NCBI RefSeq assembly: GCF_000972705.2
Contig: NZ_LATL02000067.1
Location: 1-11,998 of the forward strand
Length of the DNA stretch: 11,998 nucleotides
Origin: Limnoraphis robusta CS-951
GTDB taxonomy: Bacteria > Cyanobacteriota > Cyanobacteriia > Cyanobacteriales > Microcoleaceae
Direction of reading: 5' to 3'
This document shows, one piece after another, positions 1-6,448 of the stretch. The position numbers were made by a program, and so were the translations under genes. Positions within the stretch are counted from its first letter, which is position 1, and each line of letters begins with the position of its first letter. A model generated the notes under the pieces. That model searched no databases, had not been told where the DNA came from, and saw only the letters and a program-made list of their open reading frames with translations.

Positions 1-10
1 ATACTGGATG

Positions 11-19
11 TGATATAAT
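11..19 (+). promoter_or_regulatory. possible extended -10 promoter element of the REC-GGDEF gene
   Basis: TGATATAAT (11-19) matches an extended -10 box (TGn followed by TATAAT). It lies 94 nt before the start codon of the REC-GGDEF gene in a very AT-rich stretch. Any -35 hexamer would fall outside the window, and AT-rich DNA gives such matches by chance, so this is tentative. Confidence 0.35.
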
Positions 20-112
20 ATCATTAAATTTAGGTTTTTATTCTGTCTATGTAAAAAAAATAAGAATAAATTTTAATGAATTTTAAACATTTATTTTTTT
101 CAGGTTTAAACC

Positions 113-1099
113 ATGTTCTATGTCAACAGTGAAACTCATCCCCATTCAATTTTTGTCGTTGATGATGACTTATCCCAGCGAAAAATAATCGCTGCGGAGA
201 TGGAACGTCAGGGATATCGTGTCCTTCAACTCGGTGATGGACGACAGTGCTTTGAGCAGTGTTCTATCCTCAAACCGGATATGATTTTACTGGATGCTAT
301 TTTACCGGAGACTGATGGTTTTAGCTGTTGTAATCAACTCAAAAACGCCTTGGGTGAACAGTGTCCACCCGTTTTAATTATTACCACTCTCAACGATGAA
401 AAATCAGTTGATCGCGCCTTTGAAGTCGGAGCAACTGATTACATTACAAAACCCATTCATTGGCCGATTATGCGTCAGCGAATTCGCAGAATTTTACAAA
501 CGCAATGGGCGATGAAAGAACTCAAAAAACAGGTAGAGCGATCGCAGCTTTTGACCGAACAATTAGAAATCGTCAATCAAAAATTAGAGCATTTAGCCGC
601 AGTAGATAGCTTGACTAAAATTGCTAATCGTCGTCGATTTGATCAAGGTTTACATTCGGAGTGGAAAAGATTAGCGAGGGAAAGACTTCCCCTCTCATTG
701 ATTTTGTGTGATGTTGATTTTTTTAAAGCCTATAATGATACCTATGGTCATCGAGCTGGAGATTTTTGTTTACAGCAAATCGCTCAAATCCTGCGTGAAA
801 ATGTTAAACGTCCGGCTGATTTAGTCGCACGTTATGGCGGTGAAGAATTTGCAGTTATTTTACCAAATACTCATCTCAAAGGTGCGGTAAAAGTAGCCGA
901 AGATATCAGGAATTCTCTGCACAATATTGAGATAGAACATTCCAATTCACCTGTTAGCAATCAAGTCACTTTAAGCTTGGGAGTTGCCAGTCTGATTCCC
1001 AATCATTACTTATCAGAATATTTTTTAATTGGGGAAGCGGATCGAGCCTTGTATGAAGCTAAAAAATCAGGACGCGATCGCGTGGTTTTTAGAATTTAA
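113..1099 (+). CDS. response regulator with REC and GGDEF domains (diguanylate cyclase)
   Basis: A 328-residue protein predicted to make cyclic-di-GMP from two GTP in the cytoplasm under control of a histidine kinase. Receiver domain about residues 11-130: acidic triad D17-D18-D19, phosphoacceptor D61 in LLDAILPETDG, conserved T91/T92 and K113-P114. A charged helix (about 132-162) predicts a dimerising coiled-coil linker. The GGDEF domain begins at DSLTKIANRR (165-174), has the metal-binding DVDFFKAYND (200-209) and an intact GGEEF signature at 242-246. RPAD at 233-236, five residues before GGEEF, is an RxxD inhibitory I-site, so product feedback is expected. All catalytic motifs are present. 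ATG 113 is the first start in frame; only a weak AGG lies upstream. It converges on the STAND gene with a 38-nt gap, and its 3' half is repeated at 10864-11510. The partner kinase is not in the window. Confidence 0.93.
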   Translation: MFYVNSETHPHSIFVVDDDLSQRKIIAAEMERQGYRVLQLGDGRQCFEQCSILKPDMILLDAILPETDGFSCCNQLKNALGEQCPPVLIITTLNDEKSVDRAFEVGATDYITKPIHWPIMRQRIRRILQTQWAMKELKKQVERSQLLTEQLEIVNQKLEHLAAVDSLTKIANRRRFDQGLHSEWKRLARERLPLSLILCDVDFFKAYNDTYGHRAGDFCLQQIAQILRENVKRPADLVARYGGEEFAVILPNTHLKGAVKVAEDIRNSLHNIEIEHSNSPVSNQVTLSLGVASLIPNHYLSEYFLIGEADRALYEAKKSGRDRVVFRI

Positions 1100-1252
1100 A
1101 AAGAATAAATTGGATAAAATTGCTCAAGTCTATCTTCCTAAAACCCAGATTTATCGACTGCTCCTAACCCTTTTAAAGCTTCTTTTTGAGCCTCTATAAA
1201 ACCTTGAACATTTCCGATCTTCATTTGATGATAAATGTTGGGAACAATCAAG
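606..1252. repeat. 647-bp direct repeat, copy 1 (donor context)
   Basis: Positions 606-1252 recur at 10864-11510 in the same orientation with a constant offset of 10,258 and no indels. By eye there are 10 substitutions, all between 919 and 1161; 606-918 and 1162-1252 are identical to the other copy. This copy sits inside two intact convergent genes (GGDEF region of the regulator, 3' end of the STAND gene), so it is probably the source of the duplicated arrangement. No terminal inverted repeats or target duplication were found at the edges. Confidence 0.97.
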
Positions 1253-4200
1253 CTTTTTAAGCACTTTCCCGTCTCAACTTCCCACTGTTTAATTTTACCA
1301 TCAGAACTGGCGCTCATCATCTTATGGCGATAGCGATTAAACATCACCGATGTTACCGTACTATCATGTTCTGCGAGGGTGTGGAGACAATTTCCGGTTT
1401 TCCTCTCCCATAATTTCACCGTACAATCATCACCTCCACTCGCTAAAATTTGACTATCAGGACTAAAATCAACCGACCAAATCCACCCCTCATGTCCGAA
1501 TAGGGTATGCAGACATTTTCCGGTTTTTAAATCCCAGACTTTGACCGTTTTATCCTCACTCCCACTCGCCAAAAGCGAACCCTCAAAATTAAAAGCTATC
1601 GATCTAATATTATTTTTTTCAGGGAAAGTGTGCAAACATTCTTGTGTTTTGACATCCCAAACTTTAATCGTTTTGTCATCGCTTGCACTGGCTAAAATAG
1701 CAGCCTGGGGATGAAAAGCCAGCCTCCAAACCCAACCTTGATGTCCGGTTAAAACCGTCAGTTCATCAGTTTGTAAGTTCCAAACTTTCACCGTTGTATC
1801 TTGACCGCCACTCGCCAAATAAAAACCATCCGAACTAAAGGCTATTGTCCAGATTCCACCTTGATAATATTCCGTCGAATAATTTAAACATTTCCAACAG
1901 TTTCCGGTGTTCACATCCCACAACCGAATCGTTTCATCATCGCTGCTACTCGCCACCGTTTTTCCATCGGGACTAAACGCCACCGACCACACCCAAGCCT
2001 GATGTCCGGTTAAAGTTTTTAAACAGTCTCCGGTTTCACTATTCCACAGTCTCACTTGATGGTCTAAATGACTACTCGCCAACATCTGACCATCAGGACT
2101 CAATGCTAACGACCAAACCCAGTTTGTATATCCTCGAAAGGTTTGTAGACATTTTCCCGTTTGACGATTCCAAAGTTTAATAATTTGGTCATTATCTCCC
2201 GTTGCAACCGTTTGATTATCGGGACTAAAAGCCAAGGTTCTAATCCCAGTTTTATACTGTTTTAAACTCGCCAGACAGCTTCCCGTTTTCACCGACCAAA
2301 ACTTCACAATAGAGTCAAAACATCCACTGGCTATGGTTTGACCATCGGGACTCCAAGCCAACACTTTAATTTCTTTTTTATGTCCTTGCAAAATTTGCTC
2401 ACATTTCCCAGTTTCAATCTCCCAAATTCTGATAATTTTTTCATAGCCACAACTGGCAAGTTGCCGACCATCGGGACTAAAAGCCACGCACCAAATCGCA
2501 TCATGGCTTCCGGTTATCGTTTGCAAACATTCGCCCGTTTTCACATCCCAAAGTTTAATCGTTTTATCATAACTTCCACTGGCTAAAATGGCTTGATTGG
2601 GGCTAAAAGCCACGCTTAAAACCCAGGCTTGATGTCCTTTGATCGTTTTCAACAATTGACCGTTATTTGCATCCCAAAGTTTGATCGTTTGATCGTTGCT
2701 ACCACTGGCTATTATTTGACCATCGGGACTAAAAGTCGCCGTCCAAACCCATTCGTTATGTCCTTCTAAACTGTGCAGCAATTGACCCGTTTTTCCATCC
2801 CAAACTTTAACGGTATGATCTAAACTGCTACTAACTAATTTTTGACCATCTGAACTAAAGGCGAGGGAAGCCACCCACCATTTATGTTTTCCAAAAGTTG
2901 TTAATATTTCCCCCGTTTCAACGTTTAAAAATCGAATCATTCCCTCCGAGTCTCCCGCCGCTAAAATCTGACCATCGGGAGTAAAGGCTAAAGCGTGAAT
3001 TCCGCCAAAACATTGAGTAAAAACGGTATTTTTGAAGTGACAGTTAGAAAAATCAACGTAATGCAGCTTAATTCCTTGTAAGTTAGCTTGCCAAATCGTT
3101 AAATTCGAGAAATCATAGCCGGTCAGGTTGATTTCCAAGGTACAAAGTAGATTGATTAAATTTCCGCCAATATAACCGGGAGTCAGGGGAGATTTTTCTT
3201 GAGTTTGACGAATTAATGATTTTAAATGAGTTTCTAAATGAGAGACGGTTTGAAATTGCCCTAACAAAGCTTCTATAATCGGGTGAATAATCGTTCTAAT
3301 TTGGCTGGTTCTGATATAATCTTTGGTGGTAGCCAGCATTAACGCATAGCGATTAAATAGATTAAATTCACCGACGATTAATTCTTGGGTGACGGTTGCG
3401 ATTAATTTTTCAGTCACATATTCCATCAACACAGGTTGCAGGGTAAAGCGGTTTTGATCGGCAGTTTTTTCCAGCAGCATTCTTCCCTGCAAACAGTCTA
3501 AATAATCCGATAAATGATGTTGATACAAGGGCGAGACTAAATGGGTTTTTAACTCCAGCAGTGAAACGGGTTCTCGGTGAATAGCTAACCAATATAAAAT
3601 TTGATGTTCTTCCGGGATGGAGGACTGAAAATGCCAATCTAATAATTCTCGAATGTCTTGAAAAAACAAACTGTTATTTTTTAAAAATTCACCTATATTC
3701 CCGCCAAATACGTTTTGAATATGACAGGCGGTTAATTTTAAGGCTAATGGATTTCCTCGATATAAATTAATTAATTGTTCCCATTCGGTTTCTGTGGCGA
3801 AAAATTCTCCTTTTTGTTCAACCAGTTGCTTTGCGGGGTCAACGGTTAACCCTCCCAATTGGAAAAAACGCACGGGTTGATGTTGACCTGCGAATTTTTC
3901 TAAATGACGAATTTTGATGCGACTGGTTAGTAGGAAACAACTTTGATGGGAAACTTCGGCAATTTTTTCTAAGAGTTGATGATAGTTTTCGGAACCGGAT
4001 TTATATTTTATCCCTTCAGTTCCGGCGGTGAGAATCGTCTCAACGTTATCTAAAATGAATAAGTAGCGATTTTGTTTTAAATAGGAGATTAATAAACAAA
4101 TTTGTTGTTCAAGGCTATCGGGTAAATCGGTCTTTTCTTGATGAGAGAGAAATAAAATCCAGTCTTTGATCAGGTCTTGAATAGAGAGGGAATTTAAAAG

Positions 4201-4713
4201 CGATCGCCAAATAACACCTTGAAATTCTCCAGTAATTTCTTGGGCTAATTGTACAGTCAGGCTGGTTTTTCCTTTCCCCGGAAGTCCAACCACTGCGATC
4301 AGACGACAGCGATCGCGGATTATCCATTCTTTTAAAGTGTTTAAATCGGTTTCCCGTCCCAAAAAATCACCCACATCTGGAGAATCCGCCCAATCCTGAT
4401 AAGAATCCGACTGTTGATTTGAGGAATTCGAGACAGGAGACGAAGTAGAAAACTGTCGCTCTACCACTTGTTTGAGATAGGGTTTTGTCACCTTTTCTCC
4501 GAATACATCACCGAGTTGCTTCCAGAGGAGAGAAGCTTCTTTTTTAATACTATTTTCTTCTCGTTTAGTCCGATTCGCAATAATTCTATATTTCTGATCC
4601 TTCAAAACTCCCTGAAGAATCTCAACTTGAACAGATTTTAAGTATTTTCCTGTTTGACGATAAACACGTTCCTGAATTTGTTTAATAGTTTGTTCGATTT
4701 CCATTGCACCCAA
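1138..4713 (-). CDS. STAND NTPase: N-terminal helical/wHTH, NB-ARC/NACHT ATPase, 14 WD40 repeats
   Basis: A 1191-residue protein counted from TTG 4713, or 1188 from ATG 4704, which I find equally or more likely; neither has a clear Shine-Dalgarno. Residues 1-90 form a charged helical region ending in a wHTH-like segment (KKEASLLWKQLGDVFGEKV), common before cyanobacterial STAND ATPases. ATPase: GRETDL at 119-124, Walker A GLPGKGKTS at 143-151, Walker B LFILDNVE at 218-225, sensor LLTSR at 261-265, and RGNPLAL (GLPL-like) at 319-325. A pentapeptide-like stretch (about 526-566) precedes 14 WD40 units (about 570-1160), enough for two seven-bladed propellers. STAND proteins are nucleotide-switched sensors that oligomerise when the repeat domain binds a ligand; signalling or defence roles are family knowledge, and the ligand here is unknown. 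No effector enzyme domain is visible, so the N-terminus probably recruits a partner. Repeats 1, 6, 7, 11 and 14 depart most from the consensus. Confidence 0.9.
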   Translation of the reverse strand: MGAMEIEQTIKQIQERVYRQTGKYLKSVQVEILQGVLKDQKYRIIANRTKREENSIKKEASLLWKQLGDVFGEKVTKPYLKQVVERQFSTSSPVSNSSNQQSDSYQDWADSPDVGDFLGRETDLNTLKEWIIRDRCRLIAVVGLPGKGKTSLTVQLAQEITGEFQGVIWRSLLNSLSIQDLIKDWILFLSHQEKTDLPDSLEQQICLLISYLKQNRYLFILDNVETILTAGTEGIKYKSGSENYHQLLEKIAEVSHQSCFLLTSRIKIRHLEKFAGQHQPVRFFQLGGLTVDPAKQLVEQKGEFFATETEWEQLINLYRGNPLALKLTACHIQNVFGGNIGEFLKNNSLFFQDIRELLDWHFQSSIPEEHQILYWLAIHREPVSLLELKTHLVSPLYQHHLSDYLDCLQGRMLLEKTADQNRFTLQPVLMEYVTEKLIATVTQELIVGEFNLFNRYALMLATTKDYIRTSQIRTIIHPIIEALLGQFQTVSHLETHLKSLIRQTQEKSPLTPGYIGGNLINLLCTLEINLTGYDFSNLTIWQANLQGIKLHYVDFSNCHFKNTVFTQCFGGIHALAFTPDGQILAAGDSEGMIRFLNVETGEILTTFGKHKWWVASLAFSSDGQKLVSSSLDHTVKVWDGKTGQLLHSLEGHNEWVWTATFSPDGQIIASGSNDQTIKLWDANNGQLLKTIKGHQAWVLSVAFSPNQAILASGSYDKTIKLWDVKTGECLQTITGSHDAIWCVAFSPDGRQLASCGYEKIIRIWEIETGKCEQILQGHKKEIKVLAWSPDGQTIASGCFDSIVKFWSVKTGSCLASLKQYKTGIRTLAFSPDNQTVATGDNDQIIKLWNRQTGKCLQTFRGYTNWVWSLALSPDGQMLASSHLDHQVRLWNSETGDCLKTLTGHQAWVWSVAFSPDGKTVASSSDDETIRLWDVNTGNCWKCLNYSTEYYQGGIWTIAFSSDGFYLASGGQDTTVKVWNLQTDELTVLTGHQGWVWRLAFHPQAAILASASDDKTIKVWDVKTQECLHTFPEKNNIRSIAFNFEGSLLASGSEDKTVKVWDLKTGKCLHTLFGHEGWIWSVDFSPDSQILASGGDDCTVKLWERKTGNCLHTLAEHDSTVTSVMFNRYRHKMMSASSDGKIKQWEVETGKCLKSLIVPNIYHQMKIGNVQGFIEAQKEALKGLGAVDKSGF

Positions 4714-5098
4714 GGGAATTCACTTATTATTTTTTGACCGATTTTATCCTTTTTTTAGAGGATGAAAACCAAGACTATTCACTTTTTTCTACTTTATTGT
4801 ACACCCAGTTTCACTTTTTGGGTACTTTTTTTCTCCTGACCTGATGTTAAGCTTCACATATCAGCAATTTTACTTGTTTAAAGGGCTTGGTTTCAAGGGT
4901 TAGATATCTCGAAGTTGATCAAAAGCCTGAGAGTGACTTGTCCCTTTACCTCTATCATCTGTAACTTTTCACATCTCCGCAGAGACGGGTTCTACACATC
5001 TAACCATTAAGTTGAATAAACCCGTTCCCGAAATTCGATAGCTTCACTGTCACTACCGAGAAACCCAATTTGTCCCGATAAATTACTTGAATCCGATT
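4714..5098. other. gene-poor spacer between divergent STAND and coiled-coil genes
   Basis: This 385-nt spacer has no convincing gene. It should carry the divergent promoters, but I see no clear -35/-10 pair on either strand. A weak hairpin (ACCCA 4803-4807 with TGGGT 4819-4823) is followed by a T-rich run. At 5007-5096 on the minus strand, 29 codons end in a stop and read like protein (GQIGFLGSDSEAIEFR), possibly a relic I cannot identify. Confidence 0.6.
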
Positions 5099-5578
5099 AT
5101 GAATATGAACGCCAGTGCCGCCGCCTTTGGTTTAGCCGCTCTTCTCGCCGCCAGTGGATTCGCTTATTTAGATGCCCGCAACCAACTAGCTCAAACCGAA
5201 ACCCGTCTCACAGCAATTCAGACAGAACGGGACAATTTAACCCAACAAGTCGATAGTCTGCAACAACAGGTCAAAGATTTAGAGCAACAAGTCAGCAGCA
5301 GCAGGAACTCCGTCAGCGACTTGCAAGGTCAACTGGGTGACAGGGAAAGAGCAGTGGCTGCTTTCCAGGGACAAATCGATACCCTCAGCATCTGCCTCGA
5401 AGGTGTCGCACAGGGCATTAGTGAAATGTCCAACGGCGAGGAAACAAGCGCTCTTATCACTTTCTCCTCGATTTCCGCCACTTGCAAACAAGCAGAAAAA
5501 ATCATCGAACAGCGCAACGTCGGTAGTTATGGAAGTGGCTCCGGACAACACCCGCCTCTCGCCATCCGCTCTTTCTAA
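5099..5578 (+). CDS. membrane-anchored or exported coiled-coil protein of unknown function
   Basis: A 159-residue protein from ATG 5099; an alternative TTG at 5087 adds four residues and ATG 5105 removes two. No Shine-Dalgarno supports any of them. An Ala/Leu-rich hydrophobic segment (about residues 5-23) is a signal anchor or signal peptide. It is followed by a Gln-rich heptad region (about 25-95, with motifs such as LTQQVDSLQQQVKDLEQQV) predicted to be a parallel coiled coil. The C-terminal part has two cysteines (C99 and C128 in this numbering) that could form a disulfide outside the cytoplasm, then a Gly/Ser-rich tail. The gene looks richer in GC than its neighbours. I do not recognise a named family. 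The architecture suggests a periplasmic or cell-surface scaffold, which is inference. Confidence 0.72.
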   Translation: MNMNASAAAFGLAALLAASGFAYLDARNQLAQTETRLTAIQTERDNLTQQVDSLQQQVKDLEQQVSSSRNSVSDLQGQLGDRERAVAAFQGQIDTLSICLEGVAQGISEMSNGEETSALITFSSISATCKQAEKIIEQRNVGSYGSGSGQHPPLAIRSF

Positions 5579-5644
5579 AGCGATCGCATTTAACGAGGTG
5601 GGTTTAGTGAGATTTTGACTGAGAACTAAAAGCAGTTTACTTAA

Positions 5645-5864
5645 TTGAGTCAGTCAAGCAAAGCACAACTGGCACCCGGACAACGGGGTTTTTTCTGCGA
5701 TACTTCCACCGGAATCCCAACAACAGTTTATCAAAACTCTCAAGGGGGTCGGGAACCTTGGATTCAATGGGAATCTGAGGCCTTTTCAGGAGCAGGTTAT
5801 GATCCCCTCATTAGCCCGCTGTGTAGTTAAGAGTCGATCATTTGTGAACGCTGCATTGCCTTAA
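5645..5864 (+). pseudogene. frameshifted, truncated COP23-domain gene
   Basis: From TTG 5645 the frame encodes GFFCDTSTGIPTTVYQ, then WIQWESEAFSGAGYDP, which matches the start of the COP23 domain (first described in a cyanobacterial circadian-oscillating protein) as I know it. That frame then stops at 5828-5830 after unrelated residues. Removing one C from the CCCC run at 5804-5807 restores the expected continuation, GYDPSLARCVVKSRSF, before a TAA at 5862-5864. There is no signal peptide, although COP23 proteins are normally exported, and the C-terminal half is missing. Both ends appear lost as well as the frame. If the CCCC run is a sequencing error, the product would still be only about 72 residues, so a pseudogene is the better call. 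Confidence 0.68.
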
Positions 5865-5881
5865 AAATCAGGAGGAATATT

Positions 5882-6271
5882 ATGTCCATTTTTTTAATCA
5901 ATAGATTTTCCCTTGTTTCTGCTCTAATCTTGCTTACTTCTTCTCATTTAATTGCCAATTTGCCTGCACTTGCCCAATCAAGCATCAGTAATACTTCTGG
6001 GATTAGAGAAGCTTACCCAGAAAATTTACCCGGCTATATTATTGCTCAGTCACGGTATGCTTTTACTGTTACATACATATATTCTGGTACTAGAAATATT
6101 AAGCTAAAAAGCGTTGCCACAGGAAATGAGTTCGATGTCTACTATGCCAGTCCAATTGAGCCTGAAGTCGGAGATATAATTACAGTAATTATTGAAAATG
6201 ATCGCTGGATTACGTTGATCAATGAGCGTACAGGAAAATCTTCGGCCGTTACAAGTGCGAGACGACTCTAG
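5882..6271 (+). CDS. small exported protein with predicted beta-barrel core
   Basis: A 129-residue protein with a strong ribosome-binding site (AGGAGGA, ending about 5 nt before ATG 5882). Residues 1-31 are a Sec-type signal peptide: N-terminal Arg, hydrophobic core SLVSALILLTS, and an AxA site ALA (29-31) before Q32. The mature part has alternating strand-like stretches (FTVTYIYSG, NIKLKSVATGNEFDVYY, VGDIITVIIENDRWITLIN), suggesting a small OB- or SH3-like barrel; this is a pattern reading, not a family match. No cysteines occur. It is the first of three co-directional genes with the GTPase and a second exported protein. A very strong hairpin starts at its stop codon, so it is probably transcribed on its own or with attenuated readthrough. 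Function unknown. Confidence 0.78.
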   Translation: MSIFLINRFSLVSALILLTSSHLIANLPALAQSSISNTSGIREAYPENLPGYIIAQSRYAFTVTYIYSGTRNIKLKSVATGNEFDVYYASPIEPEVGDIITVIIENDRWITLINERTGKSSAVTSARRL

Positions 6272-6319
6272 ACATCAGAACAATTGCTCAATAGTTGAGT
6301 AATTGTTCTGATATCAAAT
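6271..6319 (+). terminator. strong hairpin immediately after the small exported gene
   Basis: An arm at 6274-6291 (ATCAGAACAATTGCTCAA) pairs with 6295-6312, giving 18 contiguous pairs including one G-U, with a 3-nt loop (TAG). Two outer pairs follow a single mismatch. The stem begins at the last base of the stop codon and is followed by AAATTTT. It is likely a transcription terminator or an mRNA-stabilising structure. The poor T-run makes full termination uncertain. Confidence 0.75.
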
Positions 6320-6330
6320 TTTACCACTTC

Positions 6331-6400
6331 ACAAGTATTACTTGTTTTAACTCAGTAAGTCATAATCACAATTCTGGAAACTGAGTTATCAGTAATTACT
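6331..6400. promoter_or_regulatory. cluster of palindromes upstream of the GTPase gene
   Basis: Three perfect symmetric elements lie in 70 nt. ACAAGTA-T-TACTTGT (6331-6345) is too tight for an RNA hairpin and looks like a DNA operator. TAACTCAGT (6348-6356) pairs with ACTGAGTTA (6380-6388). AGTAATTACT (6391-6400) is self-complementary. A possible promoter (TACTTG 6339-6344, 16-nt spacer, CATAAT 6361-6366) overlaps the first two, so binding there could repress the GTPase gene. The symmetry is directly seen; the regulation is inferred. Confidence 0.45.
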
Positions 6401-6448
6401 CATCGCGTAACCCTTCTCCCTACAAACAATTCAGGAGTAACATCAATT

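Noticed and set aside
606..1252. The duplication as an insertion sequence
   Set aside because: It has no transposase, no terminal inverted repeats and no target-site duplication, and its ends fall inside two ordinary genes.
2338..2586. 82-residue plus-strand open frame inside the STAND gene
   Set aside because: It is antisense to well-formed WD40 repeats, and its repeated peptide pattern is only the shadow of those repeats.
1260..3010. Regularly spaced near-repeats resembling a CRISPR-like array
   Set aside because: The period is about 126 bp and in frame; the repeats encode WD40 units rather than short repeats with unique spacers.
4803..4830. ACCCA/TGGGT hairpin followed by a T-rich run, terminator-like
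   Set aside because: The stem has only five pairs and no plus-strand gene ends nearby, so I did not call a terminator.
5279..5618. Three overlapping open frames on both strands over the coiled-coil gene
   Set aside because: The heptad pattern and hydrophobic anchor of the 5099-5578 frame explain the region; the others lack start signals and recognisable content.
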